64,000 bases of DNA from Rhynchopus sp. YZ270_cl-10 (taxonomy: Eukaryota > Euglenozoa > Diplonemea > Diplonemida > Diplonemidae): NCBI GenBank assembly GCA_964035575.1, contig OZ037890.1:1240001-1304000 (forward strand). Reading direction: 5' to 3'. The notes beneath the pieces are model-generated. The model searched no databases. It saw nothing but the letters and a program-made list of their open reading frames with translations, and was not told where the DNA came from. The position numbers and the translations under genes were made by a program. Numbering within the stretch: the first letter of the stretch is position 1; each line of letters opens with the position of its first letter. Below are positions 55,201 through 63,715 of the stretch, in pieces.

Positions 55201-55829
55201 AGTCAGACCGGCTGGAGATCTTCATGGAACTTGTGACGGGTGGGACTGTGCGGAATCTGGTGAAGCGTGTGCAGGGGGGACGTCTGATGGACAGCGTTGT
55301 GCGTGTGTACACAAAGCAGGTGCTGAGTGCGCTGCAGTACCTGCATGCAGGTGCGGGTGGGACTGGGCCTGTGGTGCACCGTGACGTGAAGGGGGCGAAC
55401 CTGCTTATCGACAAGGAGGGGACGATCAAGCTTGCGGACTTTGGGTGCAGCAAGCTGTTTGAGGGTGACGAGGGGCTTGGGACGTGTGTGGGGACGTTGA
55501 ACTGGATGGCGCCGGAGGTGCTGTCTGGGCGTGGCACGGCAGGGTCGTATGGGACGAAGTGCGACATCTGGTCTCTGGGGTGCACTGTCGTCGAGATGCT
55601 GGGGAAGGTACCTTGGCGGTCGACTGACTGCACATCGAGTTTTGAGGTCATGAACAAAATCAACTCGAGCACGGGTGGCCCGCCCCTTCCTGATGGACTG
55701 GAGGGCAGCCTGCAGGAGTTCCTTGGGTTGTGTTTGCAGCGGAACCCGAGTAGGCGTGCGACTGCAGACGTGCTGCTGTCGTCTACGTTTATCGCATGTC
55801 ACGACGCACGCGAGGCTCTGTTGCTGTGA
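52206..55829 (+). CDS. Receptor-like tandem protein kinase, cluster member 5
   Basis: Intronless, 1207 residues. Signal peptide and module A are close to member 4. The stalk (115-283) starts like member 4 and continues like member 3. A lectin/LamG-like domain (284-457), transmembrane helix (484-510), kinase 1 (about 631-903) and kinase 2 (about 925-1195) follow, all catalytic motifs present. The kinase region is nearly identical in DNA to member 3 up to about 55600. The C-terminus then switches to a unique version (LGKVPWRSTDC, DGLEGSLQEFLGLCLQRNPS, ending EALLL). It is therefore a mosaic of at least two parents. Role as for member 2. Confidence 0.9.
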   Translation: MHCARGLISFLLALHSVHDVSAAINTNDWDAIEAGADSSVSNPCTGIGHLPGIELVNANLPAFCQLVVPNSKKVFVVGQDWLLSSHTADCYTVTASSTGTIVWGGMVCSRFAATDVPDTVAPPTPAPPTLAPSTPAPPTSSPPTPAPPTLAPPTPAPPTLAPSTPAPATVPPQTSAPTTTAPDTRAPDTLAPTQPPATAWPDTIAPPTWSPTQPPDTAQPDTIAPTLAPLTLSPDTSSPPTTPPTALPTPSPTTALPTVVPSTDAPATLAPHTLVPTHVSTTDAPRFPPQAPCGSLALVTSFANVAEHDTRAPLLFGGGFTMQATVLLEEYTYGAPIMDFSHGSDGGNVIVAQLQASGKVYVSTRTFSTTSHERLVITRDPLPLGRDVTVYVRLADGGTVSVYFDRVLQVEEETEHMTPEYGVRTVALIGASSFAEDKDINGTVQNFAFSACLVGTDAPQSTSTFENVQTGAPSSAPDTSPSSSFPVWVVAVPVAVVFCLLLLCCVWAFFFRQNQQQRFVPAIEEELVHRDDLALDSASDVADAEHMEQGLLVDSPYPTSTINAVSTAVPTTTTTEQFHNNNYVQTMHTGSTFSDTVEMLFDEMTQTTFGSVGYGYEAARARIGPFHREDVVHWRGTRLVAKGAFGAVYSGTCGDKCMAMKTLHNRTSEEDAQLTVEQVRLFRGIGEHENVVSLYDTIYVCATNTLCIFMEYLEGTTLAHIVAEEGMGEAEAARIMRQVVSGLKHLHSHDLVHRDLKGENVVLSADRSVAKLCDFGVLKEVTGKTEIHTVMTQANTIAGTPGWIAPEVMSAGAGFTKSGKPADIYSFGCTLSEALNNGRPPVVPVADNLWGWVAGASKRQSVSPELPSGLSEEARGLISQCLARDALSRPTVDGVAEHAFLQPRSSGGSGNGRGGRSQHLTRAQMNSWAQTDILGQGSFGTVFSGQLPDARQIAVKVISLKGKGSEQVREVRASAEAEFRLLLSLEHPNIVQCLGHKWESDRLEIFMELVTGGTVRNLVKRVQGGRLMDSVVRVYTKQVLSALQYLHAGAGGTGPVVHRDVKGANLLIDKEGTIKLADFGCSKLFEGDEGLGTCVGTLNWMAPEVLSGRGTAGSYGTKCDIWSLGCTVVEMLGKVPWRSTDCTSSFEVMNKINSSTGGPPLPDGLEGSLQEFLGLCLQRNPSRRATADVLLSSTFIACHDAREALLL

Positions 55830-57611
55830 GCCACCTAAGTGTTGTAGGTTCTGGACTGACTGCTGCGGTTGTGTGCATTGGGGTTTTCAGTAACGAATTT
55901 CCTTTATGCGCTTAAAGTATTTTAGTGTGATGTTTTATAGTATGTGCCCGGCATCGTCTCCCCGTGTACACAGTATCACGAGGGAGAAGAAAATGGAGCA
56001 AAAGTACTGTCAAGGAAGTCAGCGGGAAACTTCGCTCTTGCAAGCCGGAGAACCGAGATGTGTTTATTCTCTCCTGTGTATTTTTCTTTTTTTATTGAAC
56101 GCGAATCTCGTGCAAACTAGGTCAGGAACGTGTGTACCTAATAATATACGCCCCGTTCTTTGTGGGTCCTTTCTGCGTTGTTGTTATCGTTTCGTTTCGT
56201 TTAGATTTTGTCAGATTAGTTTTGTGAAATATTTTGTTGAACGACTTTTATTGTCGCATGGTATGTAATGCGAAGACGTGTCAGAAGCTGTTGCGTTAGG
56301 AAACCACCACACACTTCAGCAATACACGCTGCAGACAGAGCTAGCACATCACCCTTTGCACAAACTACAGCCCACTACAGCAAAATGCTTTCTGGCTCAT
56401 TCGTGCTCTTCATGGTCTGTTAGTGCGTCGCACCTGTTCTGTTATTCCTTTGTGTTTTATATGTGAGCGAGAGCCACATTCATCTTTCAATATTTCCTTC
56501 TATGCTAGTCTTTGTGTAGGTGTTTCAATACAATGGACAATGGATGATTAAACTGGTTTTAATCATTGCTTGGACGGCGAACTACTAAGTCCAGAAAATT
56601 CAGTATGTTTTTCACTTTTCTATTTTTTACTTTTATTTTATTTCTCTTTCTTGTGTGTTTGCTGAGGTTTTCTATCTGATACACAGACAGGATGTGTTGG
56701 TATTTGTTTGGATTGGTAGCAATTATTGCACGGAATACTTTACGTATACACGGCAGCCATCAAGACCAAGACTCTTTAGGTTACTCTTCCTCCTGGTGAT
56801 CAGACATTACATCCAGTAAGGACAGAGAAAGGAATAAGAAAAAAGAAAAAAAAAACTTTTGTATTTTGTGTATTCCCGAAACAAAAAACTGAAGTAGAAG
56901 GTACCAAATGTTCACACGAACATCGGTTTCACGATATTCACCCACCATTTAAAGGGAAATCACTGAAGATGTCCACCCTTTTGAATACAACTGTATGATT
57001 CTTAGGACTGAAACAGGGTTAATATCAGAAACCAATCTACTGAAGTTTCAACTTGTGCACGAAGCATTTTACTTTTCTTTTCTACGTTTTGCAAAACACA
57101 CAACATAAAAAGAAAGATGGGACCATTTTTGTTGATCCCTCACCATATACTATCAATTTATTGATTGCATATGATGAAAATACTTCTATGCGTATAAGTG
57201 TCTTGTGTGTGGTATGTCTTCTGTCACGGCATCTGCTTGCAGTGGTGAAGTGAATGGTATCTCCACTGCGAGCACCTGTCCGAAGAACATCTGCTCAGAT
57301 TCACCCGATGAGTTAGCGCTTGTTGAAGTGTAGAACACCACATGCATGACACAGGAATGGACCCAAAATAATAAGGCAGCTGTCTGCTACAAATATGTCA
57401 CAATGGAGGGGAGTATCGTGATGTCGTAATTATGGTTTTCCTCCCGTTGTCTCAGCTCTTCTCTGGTTGCTCCTTCCCTAGCGTACATTAGACGGGGGTC
57501 GTTGGAAACCGCCGCCAGTGTGCAATGCCCAAGCACGCTAAGGATTGGGTTCATGTTAACAACGTTTCTTTCTTGTTTTTGAATATGAGGTGGGTGGGGG
57601 GGGCGCCACTG
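55830..57611. other. Intergenic region, 1.8 kb
   Basis: A/T-rich. No gene is supported; ORFs of 60-120 codons have no coding bias. The segment at about 56475-56499 repeats 25851-25876. Confidence 0.45.
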
Positions 57612-57728
57612 CACGACGGACTAGTTATGACCATGACAGGTGATTTTACTAGTAAAATGACAGGTGAAAATTTTTGACAGGTGGTACCTGTCATTTTGAC
57701 AGGTACCACCTGTCAAAATACAGGCACC

Positions 57729-57873
57729 AGGTACCCAGGTACCCAGGTACCCAGGTACCCAGGTACCCAGGTACCCAGGTACCCAGGTACCCAGGTACCC
57801 AGGTACCCAGGTACCCAGGTACCCAGGTACCCAGGTACCCAGGTACCCAGGTACCCAGGTACCCAGGTACCCC
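57729..57873. repeat. Minisatellite (TACCCAGG)n, about 18 copies
   Basis: Perfect 8-bp tandem repeat, one base different from the TACACAGG unit at 33388-33799, and likewise near one end of a TIR element. Confidence 0.95.
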
Positions 57874-59637
57874 CAATGACATAACGAAGTATCGCTTGAA
57901 AGTACCGTTCAATAACCTTTCTTGGGTGTGCATGAAGTAGCACACAAGGTATATCAAACGATAAATCAATCAGATAAACGTTACATCATCGGAAAATTGT
58001 TGGCACCGCCCCCCTGTCTTCGTATTTATTACGTCGACAGGCCAAACAGCGTTGGGCTCAGAAGAAGCAGTGCAAAACACTGGGGATCAACATGAGAACC
58101 AACTCCCAACAACACAGGCTACCGAAGTAGCAGGTGGGGTGTTGCGGGTGTTTGGGGTGAAAGAAAATCGATTTTGGTAAGTTCCAGCAGAAAATTCTTA
58201 AGTTTGCACTAGTCGAGAGAGGCTTACCCGCTGCAGTGAAGCAGTGCACCCATTTAAGGATGGAGAAGCGTGACACGCACATACAAGTATGTACGTTACT
58301 TCAACAAAGGCTGAATTCTGGTAATTCTAAGGGATGTGAATTCAGCCACCACGCAGGTAGTGTTTTAAGGTTCCTCGCTTTGTTCTGCACAGCGGGCTTA
58401 TGATACAAAGGAGTTGCCCCCGCTCTCTTTCGCGCAAACTTAAGAAAATTCTGAAGTAACTACAACCTGGCGTGCGGGTACAGATGCATTGCTTTGTTCT
58501 TTCCTCAAAGTCATGTGTGATCTCTCGGGTCTGTACTAAAGTCAGTGTTTAGATAAGCATCCACTTGACTCGTTCTAACAACCGTTGAAATCTAGAACAA
58601 AACAACACACTGCCCCTTCTCACACCAAGCCGCCATGCTTCAAGAGCATGCCCTGGGCAAAAATTACTGTGACAAAAACTGGTTTCTGGGGGAACGCAAT
58701 ATTTTCTTGTGTCTAGTCCTCCGCAAGCAGAGGACAGACTTTCCGGATCCCGAAGTCGAATTTCTTGCACTAGCTATGCTCCCTGGGTTAATGGCTATAG
58801 CAGTGACTGACTAAGAGTTTCATAATAATTAGGGTGGTCTATGGGGTGGGTTAATGGAAAAGTTTGTTTATAAACCCGACTTTTTCATTAGGGTGGTCTC
58901 GGTCGCCACCTGATTTTGAAATATTTGCACCAGCTCGTCGGCACTGCTTCGCTGTCACAATGAAGGGTCGTCGGTTCGGGTACCTGTTAAGAGAAATTGA
59001 GGACAAAAGTGACATTTAGAACAAAAAGAAAAAGTTGACTTGAAATACAAAACCCTCTCGTGAACAGTGTACCTTGGTACATGACCGGCTGTACCGGGGT
59101 GGACACCCAACAAGAGATAGATGGAGGTGCACAAATCCTGAGTCGCTAATTTGGGCGGGAAAAAATAGCTTCAATTTACATCCGGAGGCGAGACGTACAT
59201 CCAGAGCGGGACAATGTCGAAAAGGGGGAGCGGGGGTGGTGAAAACCGGGGGTTAAAAACATACCTCGCACTCGGTCCACTCTCCAGGTACGAGAACATC
59301 ATTGGACATACAAACCCACCACTGCGTCAGTAAATAGCTATTTCCCTCCCTCCCGCCAGGTTCGAGGGAGCACTTGAGGGAGGACAAAAAATGCCTATGG
59401 TTCGCGCAGGTGGTTTTCTTACGGGAAAAATCTGGGGGGCCGGGGCCGTGTTGCTGAGAATAACTCGCACTCTGCCCGGTGTGAACAAGCCCACACCAAA
59501 GCAATGGCTGTACAAGTCGATTTTTGCAGGGGTGGGCCGGCACCCGGGCTTTTTCCATTTTTTTGGACCGGAAAAAAATTAGGGTCCATTGTAAAAAATG
59601 CAGCGGGATTTTTGATGAAGAATAGTGATTTTGTGCA
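57874..59637. other. Non-coding stretch, 1.8 kb
   Basis: No gene. Direct repeat ATTAGGGTGGTCT at 58829 and 58888, and the third copy of the 78-bp dispersed repeat at 59034-59111. GATGCATTGCTTTGTTCT at about 58483 also occurs near 28498. Confidence 0.45.
59034..59111 (-). repeat. 78-bp dispersed repeat, copy 3
   Basis: Complement of 1888-1965 with a few single-base differences. Confidence 0.7.
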
Positions 59638-59639
59638 TA

Positions 59640-59869
59640 CCGACCCTCCCCCCCCTGGGGGAAAAAGTGAGGGGGGGACAATATCACGTACGGCAAAAAG
59701 GGGGGACAATTTCTCGTACTGTAGGGGGGTGGCCGTTTTGGTGTGAAGAAGGGAGAGCAAAGGTTGTCCCCGCGACTCCCTTGAAATTGTCCCCCCCTGC
59801 CTTGAAATTGTCCGTCGGGGCAAAATACCGGTTTTTGGGGGGGGACAATTTCACTTGGGGGAGGGTCGG
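59640..59869. mobile_element. TIR element B, uninterrupted relative of element A (230 bp)
   Basis: Ends CCGACCCTCCCC and GGGGAGGGTCGG, flanked by TA (59638-59639, 59870-59871). The interior repeats GGGACAATTTC and its complement. In reverse orientation it matches the 35690-35880 part of element A almost base for base. No ORF. Typical MITE size. Confidence 0.85.
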
Positions 59870-59892
59870 TAAAAGGTAAATACGTTCCGAGC

Positions 59893-59913
59893 CCGGCGCG
59901 CGTAGCGCGCCGG
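59893..59913. repeat. GC-rich perfect hairpin
   Basis: CCGGCGCGC-GTA-GCGCGCCGG, 9-bp arms, in otherwise mixed sequence. It resembles the hairpin at 11478-11495. Confidence 0.7.
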
Positions 59914-60039
59914 AAGTTCTGGGCCTCCGGCGGAGAAACTAGAATTCCTGGCCTAAAAAGGGTCCGAGCTTTCGCACGGTGGTGGGTGGGGTGGATCTTT
60001 ATGATATTCAAAGAGATGCAGAATCTCTGCGGACACCTC

Positions 60040-60260
60040 CTCACTGAGGTACCCTCGGGATGGTTCTTGGCATGCAAAAGTGCAGCAAGGGGTTCGTCGA
60101 CAACTTGTGAGCGGAGACGTGTCTTCACCAACTTCAATCACGAAAATGCCCGCTCATCTTCGCAAGACGAAACAGGGGTCAGAAGGCGAGTCGCACAAAC
60201 TCGCATTATCCCGTACTCCTTCTTCAGTTGCGTCTTCATCTCCTCTCTGCTTGTCCCCGG
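60040..60260 (-). pseudogene. hAT transposase C-terminal fragment, decayed
   Basis: The minus strand reads RLLTPVSSCEDERAFS, a stop (60140-60138), then LKLVKTRLRSQVVDEPLAALL. This is the hAT dimerisation signature (IPVSSAxxERxFSxLKxIKTxLRSxMxxExLxxL). An in-frame TGA sits where family members have a residue between FS and LK, and after about 60051 the likely continuation (LSEEVSAEILHLFEYHK) is in another frame. Upstream sequence shows no further transposase. It is a dead DNA-transposon remnant, the only transposase trace in the window. Confidence 0.6.
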
Positions 60261-61390
60261 CTTCACCGGATCCACCAGGAGCTTCTCCCCACTCCTTGTC
60301 ATCTCCGAGGTCGGGTTGCAACGGAAGGAAATAGTCGGCAGATGGCTCGGGCGAGGAGGCTGGGAGGAAGATGAAAGAGGTGGGCGGCCCTTCGGGCCCC
60401 AGCCCACCTCTTCAATTTTTTATTTGTACCTTTTTTTTTTTTTTTTTGAAGAATTCTGCAGGGCTTCCGCTTGGTTTTTGGTCTCAAAATTTGGTCCCCC
60501 CGCTTTCTCCGAGCCGTCGCGCGCGCGACTCCCTGCAACCACAGGAAGGAGAGGGGAGGGAGGTGGGCGCCGCAGGCGAAAAAAATTGTCACGATTCGCA
60601 GTTTTGCCAACGTGCTTTTGTTTTAATGAAGACAGCAAGAGCGCCGCAGGCGCACGGTACGCTACTTTTGCCCTATTTTCTTTGGCTTGTGAAGGTGGTG
60701 AAGGCTGAACGGCTCGTGAAGGAAGCTGAGACGGTGATGGTGTTTGTTGGGTAGGTGCAGACAATTTGAGGAGTCACGCAAAACCTTGGGACTCCATTTG
60801 ATTGTGTGCACTGGTGAGAAACAATTCAGCGCCGCAGGCGCACGGTACGCTAATCGAACCGATTGCTGCTCACGATGGGGTCACAGGTGCATATGAAACC
60901 GTGCGTCGCACCGTACTACCCAGTGTGCCTCATGCTGCATTTTCTCCTTTTTTTTTTTTTTTTTTTTTTTGCGATTTTCAAAATTTGGTCCCCCCGGGCG
61001 GGGGGACCAAAAGCCTACGCGGAAACCCTGATTCTTCATCGGATTCTTCAGCGCGGAAAAACTGATTATGGCTTAGTACCGCACTCCCGTGTATTTGGTG
61101 CACCCAGATGGTCAAACACCCGATTTTTGCGTTTTTTTTTGCATTTTTTTGCATTTTTTCGCCCAGTATTGACCACCGAGGGCAATTTTGTGAATTTTTT
61201 TGGGGTCAAAAATTGACTTGTCTTTCGTAAATCCCACGAAAAATCGGGTGCGCAAAATCGCGTTATAGACCCCCATAGATGCTCAAAAGTGTCAAATTTT
61301 GCTTTTAATGGCCTCAAATCGTCGAAATTCGCCCTAAAAGGGGGCAAAAAAAAAAATTCGAGAGTCCCTTTCCCTGGGAGGCAATAGCCA
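60261..61390. other. Non-coding repeat-rich stretch
   Basis: Holds a strong hairpin with TTCG tetraloop at 60376-60412, two copies of GCGCCGCAGGCGCACGGTAC at 60641 and 60829 (complement at about 63222-63241), CAAAATTTGGTCCCCCCG at about 60486 and 60980, and long T runs. No gene. Confidence 0.5.
60376..60412 (+). terminator. Hairpin with TTCG loop followed by T-rich tract
   Basis: AAGAGGTGGGC-GGCCC-TTCG-GGCCC-CA-GCCCACCTCTT, nearly perfect, then CAATTTTTTATTT. It looks like an RNA hairpin plus U tract. A terminator role is only a possibility in a eukaryote; it may equally be part of a repeat. Confidence 0.3.
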
Positions 61391-61547
61391 CCGGCAAAAA
61401 CACCTGTCATATGACAGGTGGTACCTGTCATTTTGACAGGTACCACCTGTCATTTGACAGGTGCACCTGTCAAAATGACAGGTGCACCTGTCATTTTACA
61501 GGTACCACCTGTCATATGACTAGTAATATTCAATTATCACCTGTCAT

Positions 61548-62659
61548 TGGGGTGGCGACAAGGGGGGTCGGAACTGGGCAGTCACGAAAAATCACGAAAA
61601 ATCACAAAGAATCATTTTTCTTCTTTGTGATTCTTTGCGACAAGTCGTGATTTTTTGTGATTTTTTGTGATTTTTTGCGATTTTTTGCGATTTTTTGTGA
61701 TTTTTTGTGATATTTTGTGATTTTTTGTGATCGACATATTTTGAGATGAGCTTTTTTTTGTCCCACTCTGGTAGTGTAGTGTACTGTAGTGTACTGTACT
61801 CCCAATCCCCTGTGTATACTGTGTATACTGTGTATACTGTGTATACTGTGTATACTGTGTATACTGTGTATACTGTGTATACTGTGTATACTGTGTATAC
61901 TGTGTATACTGTGTATACTGTGTATACTGTGTATACTGTGTATACTGTGTATACTGTGTATACTGTGTATACTGTGTATACTGTGTATACTGTGTATACT
62001 GTGTATACTGTGTATACTGTGTATACTGTGTATACTGTGTATACTGTGTATACTGTGTATACTGTGTATACTGTGTATACTGTGTATACTGTGTATACTG
62101 TGTATACTGTGTATACTGTGTATACTGTGTATACTGTGTATACTGTGTATACTGTGTATACTGTGTATACTGTGTATACTGTGTATACTGTGTATACTGT
62201 GTATACTGTGTATACTGCGTGCAGAAATTGACCAAAAACGAGAACTTGTCCATTTCGGCAAATTGACCCCACCACTGGTCGGACGGATTCCGGAAATGCA
62301 AATACCGCCGTTTAAAAGCTTCACCAACGAAAACAAAAAAAAAAAATTTTTTTACAACACATGAATGCCCCAAAACGGCATGACAACTGGTAGAAACACG
62401 GTAGGGAATCGGTTATGCAGCCACGCCGAAAAAGTTCAATTTAAAGCGAAACTTACACACACTTACGTACAACTGAGCACAACTGAGCATTACTGGGCAG
62501 AATTACACCACAATTACAGCACAATTGCAGCAGCCCAAAACGGTACACTTTTGTGATTTTTTGTGATTTTTCGTGATTTTTTGTGATTTTTTGTGATCGA
62601 CAGAATTTGAAAATATTTTTTGTGAATATTTTTTCCACACCCCCCCTGTCGCCACCCCA
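61548..62659. mobile_element. TIR element with TGTGATTTTT repeats and a 9-bp minisatellite, nested
   Basis: Ends TGGGGTGGCGACA and the exact complement TGTCGCCACCCCA, flanked by direct GTCAT (61543-61547 and 62660-62664), a possible 5-bp target duplication, although GTCAT also occurs in the host repeat. Near each end TCACGAAAAATCAC-type units or their complements (TTTTTTGTGATTTTT) are repeated many times (61583-61735, 62545-62600). The centre holds the (TATACTGTG)n array. It lies in the TGACAGGTG repeat cluster of the 57612 element. No ORF outside the array. Confidence 0.75.
61811..62218. repeat. Minisatellite (TATACTGTG)n, about 45 copies
   Basis: Perfect 9-bp tandem repeat. The 120 bases after it (GAAATTGACCAAAAACGAGA to ACCAACGAAAA) recur after the second array at 63265. 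ORFs through it are artefacts. Confidence 0.97.
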
Positions 62660-62986
62660 GTCATATTTATAACTAGTAACACCACCTGTCATATCACCTG
62701 TCATGGCCATAACTAGTCCGTCGTGTGGGGGGGCGGGTATTACTATTATTGTTCTGGTGCGATTGAGAGTCATTTATTCTTCCAACGGTGTTTGCATTTT
62801 TTTTTAATGCGTTTTTCCTTGTGAACACAGTAATGAACATCATTCCCTTGCACTGCGGAACCAACGCGTTGTGTGCAAACGGCACACACACGTCTCATAT
62901 GTCAGTAGAGGGCAGCTGCGCTGCAATGCTTTTGCACTGTCTGCGTACGTTTTGCTTTTTCTTTTTTTTCAAAAAAGTACCACGTA

Positions 62987-63702
62987 TGGTGTGGCTGAAA
63001 CCAGCAAATTTCACTGCTAAAGAACTGCTAACAAACTGCTAAATAATACCCTTTTTTTAGGGGTGGTGTATAAAAACATTTTTTTACCTTGGTTTTTCCA
63101 CTCCCCCTGTTGGCGCGCCTCCACTCTTGCATACCCATGTGTGACCCCACCGTTGAACGCAATCGACTCGCTGAGTCAAAAGAACCCACAGAACGGGGCT
63201 GGAAAAAATCACGAAAAACGCGTACCGTGCGCCTGCGGCGCCCGCAAAGTGAGTTTTCCCCCTGAGTATACTGTGTATACTGTGTATACTGTGTATACTG
63301 TGTATACTGTGTATACTGTGTATACTGTGTATACTGTGTATACTGTGTATACTGTGTATACTGTGTATACTGTGTATACTGTGTATACTGTGTATACTGT
63401 GTATACTGTGTATACTGTGTATACTGTGTATACTGTGTATACTGTGTATACTGTGTATACTGCGGAAATTGACCAAAAACGAGAACTTGTCCATTTCGGC
63501 GAATTGACCCCACCACTGGCCGGACGGATTCCGGAAATGCAAATGCCGGCGTTAAAAAGCTCACCAACGAAAAAAAAATTTTTTTTTCCAACACCCGTGG
63601 GGAAAAAAATTTTTATACACCACCCCCCCAAAAATGCATGCTAACAAAGTGCTAACAAACTGCTAAATAATACCCTTTTTTTTGGGTTCAGCCACACCAA
63701 CG
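62987..63702. mobile_element. TIR element with GCTAACAAACTGCTAA repeats, holding the second 9-bp minisatellite
   Basis: Ends TGGTGTGGCTGAAACC and the near-complement GGTTCAGCCACACCAACG, flanked by TA (62985-62986, 63703-63704). Subterminal ACTGCTAACAAACTGC units occur at both ends. A second inverted pair, GGGGTGGTGTATAAAAA (63060-63076) and its complement (about 63608-63625), lies inside and may mark another nested element around the minisatellite. No ORF. Confidence 0.6.
63265..63462. repeat. Minisatellite (TATACTGTG)n, about 22 copies
   Basis: Same 9-bp unit and same 120-base right flank as 61811-62218, in a different TIR element. Confidence 0.95.
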
Positions 63703-63715
63703 TATTTTTCATAGA

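Larger units (their letters stand above)
57612..62725. mobile_element. Possible 5.1-kb TIR element with TGACAGGTG repeats, holding nested elements
   Basis: Thirty-two bases at 57612-57643, beginning CACGACGGACTAGTTATG, match the complement of 62694-62725 with one difference; TG lies on both outer sides. Clusters of TGACAGGTG or its complement lie near both ends (57634-57720, 61402-61545, 62683-62706). Inside are a (TACCCAGG)n minisatellite, element B at 59640, a decayed hAT fragment and the element at 61548. Two truncated relatives facing each other would also explain the ends, so the single-element reading is provisional. The CACGACGG tip is shared with 20200-20471. Confidence 0.5.

Noticed and set aside
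57612-62725. Autonomous transposase gene inside the large TIR element
   Set aside because: The only transposase-like sequence is a short hAT remnant, which does not fit the TA/TG-flanked ends and has no open frame of useful length.
33388-63462. Tandem arrays as CRISPR
   Set aside because: Units of 8-9 bp without spacers, and the genome is eukaryotic.
61602-63644. Long ORFs through the TATACTGTG arrays on both strands
   Set aside because: Same artefact: a 9-bp unit reads as a 3-residue repeat in each frame with no start, domain or flank support.
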